A DNA stretch of 64,000 bases from Acidimicrobiaceae bacterium (lineage in GTDB: Bacteria > Actinomycetota > Acidimicrobiia > Acidimicrobiales > Poriferisodalaceae), in contig CAJJCB010000018.1 of the NCBI GenBank assembly GCA_905182565.1, positions 62,001 to 126,000 of the forward strand, read 5' to 3'. Positions 43,502 through 52,061 of this stretch are shown piece after piece; positions within the stretch are counted from its first letter, which is position 1; each line of letters opens with the position of its first letter. The notes under the pieces were generated by a model. The model ran no database searches and was not told the DNA's origin. It was given only the letters and a program-made list of their open reading frames with translations. The position numbers and the translations under genes are program-made.

Positions 43502-44794
43502 ATGTCGAGCAATGACCACTTCACCGTCCGAATCGGAGTTCTAGGCTGTGGAACTGTAGGTAGCTCTTTCATCTCAATTCTCCGCAAAGAAGCAGAGCAA
43601 ATTTCGAATCGAACCGGTATCAGTTTAGAAATAATCGGTGTGGCTGTTAAGAACCGCAAGCTAGCCCGGCCGGTTGAAATTGATAGCGAGATACTTACTT
43701 CTGACGCAGCTGCGTTGGTTGCTGATCCAATGGTAGATGTAATTGTTGAGACAATAGGGGGACTCAATCCGGCTCGACAGCTAGTTCTAGATGCGTTGAG
43801 AAACGGGAAACCTGTCATAACAGCTAACAAAGAATTGGTTGCCACATACGGGAAAGAGCTGTTTGATGCAGCTGCCGAAGGAAACGTGGATCTAATGTTT
43901 GAAGCTGCGGTGGCTGGGGCAGTACCGCTGATTCGGGTGCTGAATGAGTCGCTAATCGGAGAACGAATAACTCGGGTGATGGGAATCGTGAATGGCACTA
44001 CTAATTTCATCTTGACCAAAATGACTGAAGATGGTGCTAATTATTCTGACGTTCTAGCAGAGGCTCAGGCATTGGGGTTTGCCGAAGCCGACCCAACCGC
44101 AGATGTTGATGGCCACGATGCGGGAGCAAAAGCTGCGATCATTGCGATGATGGCGTTCGGTGTAAATGCAGCGGTGAGCGATGTGTATCGAGAAGGAATT
44201 AGTAATATTTCTGCCGATGATATAGCTGCGGCTAAACAAATGGGGCACGTTATCAAGCTGCTAGCGGTAGTGGAAAGAGACGGAGAGAAGATAGGTATCC
44301 GAGTGCACCCAGCGATGATCCCGAATACTCATCCGCTTGCTTCAGTTCGTGATAGTTTTAACGCTGTTTTTGTAGAAGGTGAAGCGGTTGATGAAGTAAT
44401 GCTTTATGGCCGTGGTGCTGGTGGCAAACCAACCGCTAGCGCAATGCTCGGCGATCTAATAGCTACTGCGCGTAATCTCCAGCAAGGATCTGTGAGTAGC
44501 GTTGGACGTCTTTCTTCGTTGCCAATTAGCTCGATTGAAGAGATGATTAGCGCTTATTATTTGCAGTTAGATGTGAATGACGCTCCAGGTGTGCTTGCCT
44601 TAGTAGCAGGCATTTTCGGTGAAAATGGAGTTTCTATTCGCTCGATGGATCAAGAAGGAAAAGAGTCAACTGCACACTTAGTTTTTATAACGCATAAGGC
44701 TCGTGAAGCTGATATGCAGAAGACAATTAAAGAGCTTCGAAAACTTGAAGAAGTGCGTGATATTGGTGCGCTGATTCGTGTCGTAGGAGACTGA
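43502..44794 (+). CDS. hom: Homoserine dehydrogenase
   Basis: 430 residues; reduces aspartate semialdehyde to homoserine for threonine and methionine. NAD(P)-binding GVLGCGTVGSSFI (about 11-23), NKELVATYG, the catalytic region GAVPLIRVL, GIVNGTTNFIL, GFAEADPTADVDGHDAGAKAAI, and a C-terminal ACT domain (about 350-430, DAPGVLALVAGIFGENGVSIRS) for feedback regulation. The monofunctional form, as usual in actinobacteria. Seven bases before thrC. Confidence 0.96.
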   Translation: MSSNDHFTVRIGVLGCGTVGSSFISILRKEAEQISNRTGISLEIIGVAVKNRKLARPVEIDSEILTSDAAALVADPMVDVIVETIGGLNPARQLVLDALRNGKPVITANKELVATYGKELFDAAAEGNVDLMFEAAVAGAVPLIRVLNESLIGERITRVMGIVNGTTNFILTKMTEDGANYSDVLAEAQALGFAEADPTADVDGHDAGAKAAIIAMMAFGVNAAVSDVYREGISNISADDIAAAKQMGHVIKLLAVVERDGEKIGIRVHPAMIPNTHPLASVRDSFNAVFVEGEAVDEVMLYGRGAGGKPTASAMLGDLIATARNLQQGSVSSVGRLSSLPISSIEEMISAYYLQLDVNDAPGVLALVAGIFGENGVSIRSMDQEGKESTAHLVFITHKAREADMQKTIKELRKLEEVRDIGALIRVVGD

Positions 44795-44801
44795 GGTTTC
44801 G

Positions 44802-46187
44802 ATGAGGTATGAAAGCACACGAGGGGGCGCACCGGTTCTCCAGTTTAGTGATGTTCTCTTAGAGGGTTTAGCATCTGATGGAGGTCTATACGTCCCTAAG
44901 CAATGGCCATTAATTACCAAAACTGAGCTAAGATCTCTTGCTAATATTCCTTATGCCGAAGTCGCCCAGAGGGTTTTAGCCCCCCTGGTCGATCCTTCTA
45001 TAAGTTTCGAGACGCTTGGTGAGTTAACTCACCGTGCATACGCGAACTTTCGACATGAGGAGGTTGCGCCAGTAGTCGAACTTGGTGAATCTTTCTTAGT
45101 CGAACTGCACTGGGGACCGACGTTTTCGTTTAAAGATATAGCCCTGCAACTTTTGGGCCAGCTTTTTGAACACGAATTAGAGCGACGTGACAAGAAAATC
45201 ACAATCGTCGGCGCCACATCCGGTGACACCGGTAGCGCTGCTATTGAGGCTTGTAAAGACCGAGCGGGGATAGAGCTTGTGATGCTGCACCCGAGAGGTC
45301 GCGTTTCTGAGATTCAACGGCTTCAGATGACAACGGTCGAGAGTTCGAATATTCACAACGTTGCGATTGATGGCACTTTTGATGATTGCCAAGATCTCGT
45401 AAAGGCGATGTTCGCGCAGGAAAAATTTCGATCAGAAATGTCCCTTGCCGCTGTGAATAGCATCAATTGGGCACGAGTCGCTGCCCAGAGTGTTTATTAC
45501 GTCACAACCGCATTGAAACTCGGCGCTCCTGACAAGAAAGTTTCTTTTTGCGTTCCGACCGGGAACTTCGGGAATGTTATGGCTGGTTATATGGCATCTC
45601 AGATGGGAGTGCCTATCGAGCGACTGATAGTTGCTAGCAATCACAATGATATTCTGTCTCGCGCTTATCAAACGGGGACTATGAGCATGGAACCGGTGCG
45701 ACCATCGCTGAGTCCGGCTATGGACATTCAAGTATCGAGTAATTTCGAACGCTTGTTGTTTGATCTAAGTGAGCGAAACGGTCCTGAGCTAGCTGAGCAG
45801 ATTAAGGAATTTCGACGGAGTGGTAGCTGGGTCCTGAATCCAGAAATCCTCAAGATTTTGCGAACTAAGTTCATAGCTGACAGGGCATCAGACGAACAAG
45901 TACTTTCGACAATAAGACAGGTTTATCAAAAAACCGGTGTGCTGGTAGATCCACATACTGCTGTAGGCATCTCAGTAGCTGAAAGACAACCACCGAGCTC
46001 TGCGGCTATGGCTATTATGTCGACTGCCCATCCTGCGAAATTCCCGGATGCTGTAACTGAAGCTACTGGAAGTGTCTTTGATTTGCCTCCAGAGCTCTCG
46101 TCGTTGTCAAGTTTGAGTGAGACCTGCGACTTTCTCCCCAATAATCTAAATCTAGTTATGGACCATGTTAGGGAAGTAACCAAGTAA
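44802..46187 (+). CDS. thrC: Threonine synthase
   Basis: 461 residues; converts O-phosphohomoserine to threonine with PLP. N-terminal MRYESTRGGAPVLQFSDVLLEGLASDGGLYVP, PLP lysine in TFSFKDIALQLL, GATSGDTGSAAIEAC, NSINWARVAAQSVYY, and PTGNFGNVMAGYMA. The length and N-terminus are those of the longer E. coli/yeast-type enzyme, not the roughly 360-residue type of mycobacteria. GAGG precedes the ATG. The usual downstream neighbour thrB (homoserine kinase) is absent. Confidence 0.95.
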   Translation: MRYESTRGGAPVLQFSDVLLEGLASDGGLYVPKQWPLITKTELRSLANIPYAEVAQRVLAPLVDPSISFETLGELTHRAYANFRHEEVAPVVELGESFLVELHWGPTFSFKDIALQLLGQLFEHELERRDKKITIVGATSGDTGSAAIEACKDRAGIELVMLHPRGRVSEIQRLQMTTVESSNIHNVAIDGTFDDCQDLVKAMFAQEKFRSEMSLAAVNSINWARVAAQSVYYVTTALKLGAPDKKVSFCVPTGNFGNVMAGYMASQMGVPIERLIVASNHNDILSRAYQTGTMSMEPVRPSLSPAMDIQVSSNFERLLFDLSERNGPELAEQIKEFRRSGSWVLNPEILKILRTKFIADRASDEQVLSTIRQVYQKTGVLVDPHTAVGISVAERQPPSSAAMAIMSTAHPAKFPDAVTEATGSVFDLPPELSSLSSLSETCDFLPNNLNLVMDHVREVTK

Positions 46188-46243
46188 ACCTTTCGATACA
46201 GATTGTTACGAAGGTACTAAGGCGTATACCATATGGACAGCCC

Positions 46244-46275
46244 GTTGCCCGTGGAGCTTCCACGAACCCGGCAAC
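46244..46275 (+). promoter_or_regulatory. Stem-loop between thrC and rho
   Basis: Outer stem GTTGCC/GGCAAC and inner stem CGTGGA/TCCACG are both perfect, stacked with a 5-base bulge (AACCC) on one side and a GCT loop. CTTTTCC follows. It may be a weak thrC terminator or a structure in the rho leader, where rho often regulates itself. Confidence 0.5.
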
Positions 46276-46375
46276 CTTTTCCATCAGACTTTCGTTCGTT
46301 GTGAAACGCGAGGGCTATGCACATTTTTCGCGTCAGATGAAGCTGCTGAACTGCGCCCGACATTACGAGGTAGAT

Positions 46376-48007
46376 ATGAGTGACTCACCTGAGAGACAAC
46401 TACTTGAGTCGAAATCGCGAGACGAACTAGTTGCTATTGCAAATGCAACTAGCGTTGACATTCCAGCTCGTGCTCGAAAGGCTGCAATTGTTGAGGCCCT
46501 GTTAAGCACCAATGAGAAAGCTAAAACCAATGCTGCTTCCGCGAGCGCTTCATCAAAGCAGTCGGATCCACCTCGTTCTAATGTCCCAAGTCAGGCAAAA
46601 GTGCGCAGAGTGCGTATTGCGGCTGAAGAGGGAGCTAGCGATAACCCAAGCCCTGAAGTGACAGGTACGGACTCCGCAAAAAGTTCTGATAAAGGTTCTC
46701 GAAAAAAACCTCAAACTGACGAAACAGATGAAAGTAGATCAGCTGATGCTGATGCTGATGCTGTAAGCGAAGACAACAAAACCGAGAACGGCGAGTTAGG
46801 CCAGGCTGATGCAGGTAATCGTCGGCGTCGGCGTCGAGGTCGAGAACGCGAACGAGATGAGCAATGGCAGGGCGAACCGGTCGAGTGCGAAGGCATCCTT
46901 GATCTACGCGATGAAGGTTATGGGTTTATGAGAACTCGTGGAGCCCTCCCTTCGAACGATGATGTTTATGTAGCGGCGAAGCAAGTTCGGATGCACGGGC
47001 TGCGTAAAGGAGACATTCTTAAAGGTGTTAGTCGGCCAGCTGCTCGTAATGAAAAAAATCCAGCCTTGTTGCGGTTAGACCAGATTAATGGATCAGCACC
47101 TGAAGAGATTTTCGATCGACCATTATTCGAGGAGTTAACAGCTGTTCATCCTTCTCAATTATTGAATCTTGAAGTAAAGGGTACGAAAAATATTACTGCT
47201 CGTCTTATCGACTTGGTAGCTCCCATCGGGAAGGGTCAAAGAGGACTAGTCATATCTCCACCTGATTGCGGTAAAACCTCAACAATTAAAGAACTAGCGA
47301 TTGCGATAGAGGCGAACCATCCTGAAATTTGTTTAGTCGTGCTGCTGATAGATGAGCGCCCTGAGGAAATAACTGAAATTTCCAGCCTTTTGAAAGCTGA
47401 AGTAATGGCCTCGGCGTTTGATCGCCCGGCGGAAGAACATGTTCAGGTTGCCGAACTTACTCTTGAACGAGCTAAAAGAATGGTTGAATCAGGCACAGAC
47501 GTAGTCTTGCTCGTAGATGGTTTAAGCAGACTGGCTCGCGCTTACAACCTATCCGCCCCAGGGAATGGAAGAATTTTAGTTGAAGGAGTTGACGCTGCTG
47601 CTCTTTACCCGCCGAAACGTTTTTTTGGAGCGGCGAGGGCTTTAAGCGAAGGTGGATCTTTAACAGTCGTCGCAACCGTTGCCAGCGACACGGGGTGGCG
47701 TCTTGACGAGTTAATACTTGAGGCGTTGCAAGGAACTGCTAATACTGAGATTTTTTTAGACCGAAAGTCTGCGGACCGACGTCTTTACCCTTCGATTGAT
47801 GTGGCAAAATGTCGAACTCGAAAACTTGATGAGTTGGCTGGCGAGGCTAGAGCTCAGCAAGGTCGAGATTTAGCTGATTTACTGATCCAAATTGATGCGA
47901 GTTCAGAGACATCGAAGAAAAATGCGCTCGAGTTCTTGCTTACCGATTTACCTAAATCAAAAAATAACAAGGACTTTTTTAGCTCAAATAAGAAAGCAAA
48001 AAGTTGA
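46376..48007 (+). CDS. rho: Transcription termination factor Rho (divergent)
   Basis: 543 residues from the ATG at 46376 (GAGG five bases upstream). Rho N domain (1-45), a low-complexity insert rich in Ser, Asp, Glu and ending in an Arg-rich stretch (about 45-165), the RNA-binding cold-shock-like domain (GILDLRDEGYGFMRTRG, about 173-190), and the ATPase/translocase domain. The P-loop reads PPDCGKT (295-301) instead of PPKAGKT, and the R-loop DTGWRLD (438-444) instead of DTGSKMD. The catalytic Lys of GKT and the LLIDERPEE motif are kept, so it is probably active. Confidence 0.93.
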   Translation: MSDSPERQLLESKSRDELVAIANATSVDIPARARKAAIVEALLSTNEKAKTNAASASASSKQSDPPRSNVPSQAKVRRVRIAAEEGASDNPSPEVTGTDSAKSSDKGSRKKPQTDETDESRSADADADAVSEDNKTENGELGQADAGNRRRRRRGRERERDEQWQGEPVECEGILDLRDEGYGFMRTRGALPSNDDVYVAAKQVRMHGLRKGDILKGVSRPAARNEKNPALLRLDQINGSAPEEIFDRPLFEELTAVHPSQLLNLEVKGTKNITARLIDLVAPIGKGQRGLVISPPDCGKTSTIKELAIAIEANHPEICLVVLLIDERPEEITEISSLLKAEVMASAFDRPAEEHVQVAELTLERAKRMVESGTDVVLLVDGLSRLARAYNLSAPGNGRILVEGVDAAALYPPKRFFGAARALSEGGSLTVVATVASDTGWRLDELILEALQGTANTEIFLDRKSADRRLYPSIDVAKCRTRKLDELAGEARAQQGRDLADLLIQIDASSETSKKNALEFLLTDLPKSKNNKDFFSSNKKAKS

Positions 48008-48104
48008 TAGTGGACGGCTTCATGTTCTTGAGTAAGAAAAATTTCCAAATAACTGCCCTCAACAATGTGCGGTTTAGCCTCAGAGACGGCAGAATAGACG
48101 AGTT

Positions 48105-48386
48105 ATGAAAAGCGACATTCACCCAAATTACCGACCAGTTGTATTTCGAGACGCAGGCGCTGAGTTTTCGTTTATTACGCAGTCAACTGTAGAGACCAAC
48201 GACACCGTTCTATGGGAAGATGGGATTGAGTACCCTTCTGTAACTGTCGAGCTTTCAAGTGCAAGCCACCCTTTCTATACCGGCACCATGAAGATTATCG
48301 ATACCGCTGGCCGTGTTGAGCGATTTGAGCGGCGATATGGCCGACGTCGTAAAGACGAAGCATCAGACACCCAGGCGGAATCTTAG
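48105..48386 (+). CDS. rpmE2: 50S ribosomal protein L31, type B (zinc-independent)
   Basis: 93 residues, [16 protein letters not shown] at the N-terminus, [25 protein letters not shown] in the middle, and a basic [11 protein letters not shown] end. There is no CxxC pair: the protein has no cysteine at all. This is the type B (zinc-free) form. It occupies the usual rpmE slot between rho and prfA. If no zinc-binding L31 exists elsewhere in the genome, this is the constitutive form. Confidence 0.93.
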   Translation: MKSDIHPNYRPVVFRDAGAEFSFITQSTVETNDTVLWEDGIEYPSVTVELSSASHPFYTGTMKIIDTAGRVERFERRYGRRRKDEASDTQAES

Positions 48387-48395
48387 GCTTAGCAG

Positions 48396-49418
48396 GTGGC
48401 GCTCGACTCTGACCGCCGTCGTCAGCTACATGCGCTGAAATTAAAATCTTTAGCAGAGACTTATCTTGGCATTTCTCTATCGGATCTGAATGGTACTGAA
48501 GATGGTGCCATCGGAATCAAAAGACATGATGACTCTGTAACTGCCGTTATTTTAGCTGAAGAAAGATGTAGCAGAGGGGTTGGCGTAGCCATGGCTGCTG
48601 CTACGCGAGCAGAAGCTGACGCCATACACATCTTTGCCAAAGAAGAAGCAAGTAGTTTGGCAAGCACTGCTGAGCTATTTCGTACCTCCCTATTGGTGTG
48701 GGAGCTCAATGGTCGAATAGCCACGAGAGCTGTTGCTGTTTCTCCAACATTTGAAGAACCTAAAGATGCAGATCCAGCGCTTATAGCTATTCTCGAAGCA
48801 GCGGATGTAGATGTGGTTTATGAGCATGGAGTCGTAACTGGTGAAATCAGGGGATTAGAAATTGCCAGAATTGAAGGTGATGGGGAAGAGCAAAGAATTG
48901 AAGTTGGGGTTGGCGCACACGATCGCGAAGCGTTTGCTCTGTTGCACGGTGGCATGCCGAGTCGAGAAGCACTTCAGCGGGTAACTGAGACTGTGCAGTT
49001 TCATCGTCGGGCGGGAGCGGAACCGCACCCACTGAATCGTCTTAATGCTGAGCGTTGGTTAAGATCTCAGCTCATAGGTAGTCCGGAAAAAATAGGGGCT
49101 ACTGTCCTAGCGTCAGTTTCTCCGCCAACTCCGCGACGAAGCTTGAAAGAGACGATACCGGCGGTTGCTTATGGGAGAATGGCCGACGGAAACCAAGTAC
49201 TTGTTGTTTGTACAATAGGCATCGACCTTAACTTGATTGCTTTTGGCGCTCAGGCGCGAATACACACTGATCCCCAAGCTCAATTAATTTTTGTAGTTCC
49301 AGGAAGAGATGCTCATCCACTGCTCAAAGCAATGGTCGAGAAACTCGTGGTACCTGCTGAATTAATTGCAATAGATGACGATTGGCGTGATTGGAAGTCA
49401 TCCAGCTCGCTAGCCTGA
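48396..49418 (+). CDS. Conserved-looking hypothetical protein between rpmE and prfA
   Basis: 340 residues from a GTG nine bases after the L31 stop. Not recognised. It reads as a soluble alpha/beta protein: an N-terminal half with alternating strands and helices (TAVILAEERCSRGVGVAMAAA), a central polar stretch with HDREAFALLHGG and PHPLNRLNAERWLRSQLI (about 200-225), and a C-terminal domain (about 240-330) with AVAYGRMADGNQVLVVC and LIFVVPGRDAHPLLKAMVEKLVVPAELIAID. No signal peptide or membrane helix. Its place in a translation operon, four bases before prfA, suggests a role linked to ribosomes or DNA/RNA. Confidence 0.75.
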   Translation: MALDSDRRRQLHALKLKSLAETYLGISLSDLNGTEDGAIGIKRHDDSVTAVILAEERCSRGVGVAMAAATRAEADAIHIFAKEEASSLASTAELFRTSLLVWELNGRIATRAVAVSPTFEEPKDADPALIAILEAADVDVVYEHGVVTGEIRGLEIARIEGDGEEQRIEVGVGAHDREAFALLHGGMPSREALQRVTETVQFHRRAGAEPHPLNRLNAERWLRSQLIGSPEKIGATVLASVSPPTPRRSLKETIPAVAYGRMADGNQVLVVCTIGIDLNLIAFGAQARIHTDPQAQLIFVVPGRDAHPLLKAMVEKLVVPAELIAIDDDWRDWKSSSSLA

Positions 49419-49422
49419 CCTA

Positions 49423-50490
49423 GTGCTTGAGCGTCTAAAGCAGATCGAAGAAGAACTAGCCCATGTTGAGTCGCAACTCGGAGACGTTGCTATTACATCG
49501 GATAGGCAGCGTTTTATCGACGCGGGTAGACGTCACGCTCAACTCTCTGAAATGGCAAAGGCAGGGCGCGATTGGCGCATGGCGCTTGAAGATGCAGCTA
49601 CAGCTCGAGAGTTATTAGAAGAGGTTTCGAATGATGAGGCAAGCGAGTTGCGTGAGATGGAAGCGGCTGCGTTGGCACAAGCGGAGATCTTAGAAGAGCG
49701 CTTTAAGTTACTATTATTGCCTCGAGACCCGAATGACGCTAAGAACGTCATAGTTGAGATTCGAGGTGCTGAAGGAGGCGAAGAGGCCAATATATGGGCC
49801 CGAGATCTTTATGAAATGTATCGATCTTACATTTCATCGAAAGGTTGGGCACTAGAGGTTTTGGGGAGTCATTCGAGTGATACGGGCGGGCTTACCGATG
49901 TTGCTTTTCTAGTTAAAGGTGACGCAGTTTGGAGTCATCTAAAACACGAGGGTGGGCCTCACCGAGTTCAGCGGATACCCGCTACGGAGTCACAGGGCAG
50001 AATTCATACTTCATCAGCGACAGTAACGGTTATGCCGGAAGCTGAAGAGGTAGAGGTAGAGATTGATCCTAATGATTTACGCATAGATATTTATCGGTCC
50101 TCTGGTCCCGGTGGCCAGTCCGTGAATACGACAGACTCTGCCGTCAGAGTTACACATGTTCCCAGTGGCCTAGTGGTTTCGATGCAAGATGAGAAAAGTC
50201 AGTTGCAGAATAAAGCCAAGGCGCTGCGTGTGTTGCGCTCTCGTCTTCTTAAGTTGCGCCAAGATGAACATGCATCCTCTCAAGCAGCTCAAAAACGCGA
50301 TCAAGTAAAAGGTGGTGGCAGAGCAGACAAAATTAGGACATACAACTTTAAGGAAAGCCGCGTTACTGACCACCGAATCGGACTAACTCTGTATAAGTTA
50401 GATCGCGTGTTAGCTGGCGAACTCGAAGACGTTGTTGTCCCATTAATGTTAAATGAGCGCCAAGAGCAACTTAAATCTGAGCAGATTTAA
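49423..50490 (+). CDS. prfA: Peptide chain release factor 1
   Basis: 355 residues; ends translation at UAA and UAG. The stop-codon recognition tripeptide is PAT (186-188, in RIPATESQGRIHT), and the peptidyl-hydrolysis motif is GGQ (230-232, in SSGPGGQSVNTTDSAVR). An N-terminal coiled-coil domain and the C-terminal KIRTYNFKESRVTDHRIG segment are normal. The start is GTG, four bases after the upstream gene. The methyltransferase that modifies the GGQ glutamine is encoded next. Confidence 0.96.
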   Translation: MLERLKQIEEELAHVESQLGDVAITSDRQRFIDAGRRHAQLSEMAKAGRDWRMALEDAATARELLEEVSNDEASELREMEAAALAQAEILEERFKLLLLPRDPNDAKNVIVEIRGAEGGEEANIWARDLYEMYRSYISSKGWALEVLGSHSSDTGGLTDVAFLVKGDAVWSHLKHEGGPHRVQRIPATESQGRIHTSSATVTVMPEAEEVEVEIDPNDLRIDIYRSSGPGGQSVNTTDSAVRVTHVPSGLVVSMQDEKSQLQNKAKALRVLRSRLLKLRQDEHASSQAAQKRDQVKGGGRADKIRTYNFKESRVTDHRIGLTLYKLDRVLAGELEDVVVPLMLNERQEQLKSEQI

Positions 50491-50503
50491 CCTGGTGACT
50501 AAT

Positions 50504-51976
50504 ATGGGTCTGGATGATTCTGAGGCAGTTACAGCAAGACAACTTTTTCAGGAGTTAATTCATAAATTTAAAAAACAGAAGATTGAAGACCCTGAGATAA
50601 GTGCTCGATGGATCGTTGAAGAAGCTGTTGGCTTGACTGGCGCAGATTTTTTCACGAAGCAAGATGAAAAATTAACTGTTCGTATGGTTGCAGCGGCTGA
50701 TTCCATGTCGGATCGACGCATTAAAGGTGAGCCTTTGCAATACGTTGTTGGCCATTGGGGTTTTCGTGAATTAGATCTTGCTGTTGATCATCGGGCGTTA
50801 ATTCCTCGACCTGAAACTGAGTCTGTGGTTGAGAAAGGAATCCAGTATCTGAAGTCATTGACTAGCTCTAATGGAGAAGTCCTTAAAGTAGTCGAACTCG
50901 GAACAGGTACCGGAGCGATCGCTCTTTCGATCGCAAAAGAAGTTCCTGAAACTAAGGTTCACGCAACAGATGTTTCCGCTGAGGCCCTTTCTCTTACTCG
51001 CTCTAATTTAGCTGGTTTGGGGCGAGCTGCTTCAAACGTAAGCCTTTGCGAAGGAAGCTGGTTTGATCCGTTACCTGATGTACTCCGAGGAGAGCTAGAC
51101 CTAATAGTTTCTAATCCACCTTATGTGTCGGAGAGTGATGAACTTCCTTTAGTGGTGAAGGACTGGGAGCCCGGGTTGGCACTATTCGCTGAGGCAAATG
51201 GTTTTGCTCACTTACTTCATATAGCTGTTGAAGCACGCTCTTGGCTTAAACCGAATGGAATGCTTCTGCTCGAATGTGCTGAAGCGCAATGTTTCAAATT
51301 GAAGTCGTTGTTAATTAGCCGCGGCTACGAAAAAGTAACGATAGGTCTTGACTTAGCAGGTCGCGAGCGCATGGTTAGTGGTTATCGACCTGCAAATGAC
51401 ATATCGGCTGAACACTTCTCTGGCGCAATGAGCGCTCTAAAAAGCGGAAAATTTGTGGTAACGACAACGGATACTGTGCCAGGAATCCTAGCCGCGTATT
51501 CCAATTCTGATGCCGTCATCACTACGTACGTGGCGAAGGGCCGACCATTAGACCAGCCGATGCCGGTCTTGGTATCTGGTATTGAACAAGCTCTTCAATT
51601 AGTCGAGTTCTCAGATAAAGCGACGGCCTTGGCTAGAGAGCACTGGCCCGGACCGCTGACGCTAGTCGCGACTCGATTAGATGGCCCAGATCCAGTCCAT
51701 AAAGGAAACACCCTCGGAGTTCGAGTTCCAGATCTTGGTTGGTTGAGGCTTCTCATTGACGAAGTCGGCCCAGTGACTGGTTCGAGTGCCAATGTGCACG
51801 ACCTACTCCCTGAAAATTCGGCAGAAAAGGCGGCCGCAAGCTTGCATCTAACTCCGGGGTACGTAGTTCCGGGAAGTTCTGAAACAGATGTAGCTTCAAC
51901 CGTCTTAGACGTTACAAAATCTGAAGCAAGGGTTTTGAGGCTTGGGGCTATTGATATCTCTGACCAGAAAATGTGA
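50504..51976 (+). CDS. PrmC-Sua5 fusion: release factor Gln methyltransferase plus L-threonylcarbamoyladenylate synthase
   Basis: 490 residues with two enzymes in one chain. Residues about 1-295 are PrmC (HemK): VELGTGTGAIALSIA for AdoMet, NPPY (204-207) for the target glutamine. Residues about 300-485 are Sua5/TsaC: KFVVTTTDTVPGILA, the K-x-R motif in AKGRPLDQPMPVLV, HWPGPLTLVA, and GSSANVHD. The first half methylates the GGQ of release factors; the second makes TC-AMP for tRNA t6A37. The junction has no stop or start signal. The two are separate adjacent genes in M. tuberculosis (Rv1300, Rv1301). The GTG at 50495 is an alternative start. Confidence 0.92.
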   Translation: MGLDDSEAVTARQLFQELIHKFKKQKIEDPEISARWIVEEAVGLTGADFFTKQDEKLTVRMVAAADSMSDRRIKGEPLQYVVGHWGFRELDLAVDHRALIPRPETESVVEKGIQYLKSLTSSNGEVLKVVELGTGTGAIALSIAKEVPETKVHATDVSAEALSLTRSNLAGLGRAASNVSLCEGSWFDPLPDVLRGELDLIVSNPPYVSESDELPLVVKDWEPGLALFAEANGFAHLLHIAVEARSWLKPNGMLLLECAEAQCFKLKSLLISRGYEKVTIGLDLAGRERMVSGYRPANDISAEHFSGAMSALKSGKFVVTTTDTVPGILAAYSNSDAVITTYVAKGRPLDQPMPVLVSGIEQALQLVEFSDKATALAREHWPGPLTLVATRLDGPDPVHKGNTLGVRVPDLGWLRLLIDEVGPVTGSSANVHDLLPENSAEKAAASLHLTPGYVVPGSSETDVASTVLDVTKSEARVLRLGAIDISDQKM

Positions 51977-52061
51977 AGCAACTGACAAATGAGTTAGAGA
52001 TCACTAACTCGCCGTGCAAAGATGTGTCCAAATTAATGCTTACAAGTTGCAGGGAGTTGTC

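Noticed and set aside
43354-44019. A 221-residue minus-strand frame antisense to hom
   Set aside because: Serine/isoleucine-rich shadow of the well-conserved homoserine dehydrogenase frame, with no recognisable domain.
46741-46762. GCTGATGCTGATGCT triplet-type repeat as a microsatellite
   Set aside because: It is in frame and encodes part of the Ala-Asp low-complexity insert usual for actinobacterial Rho.
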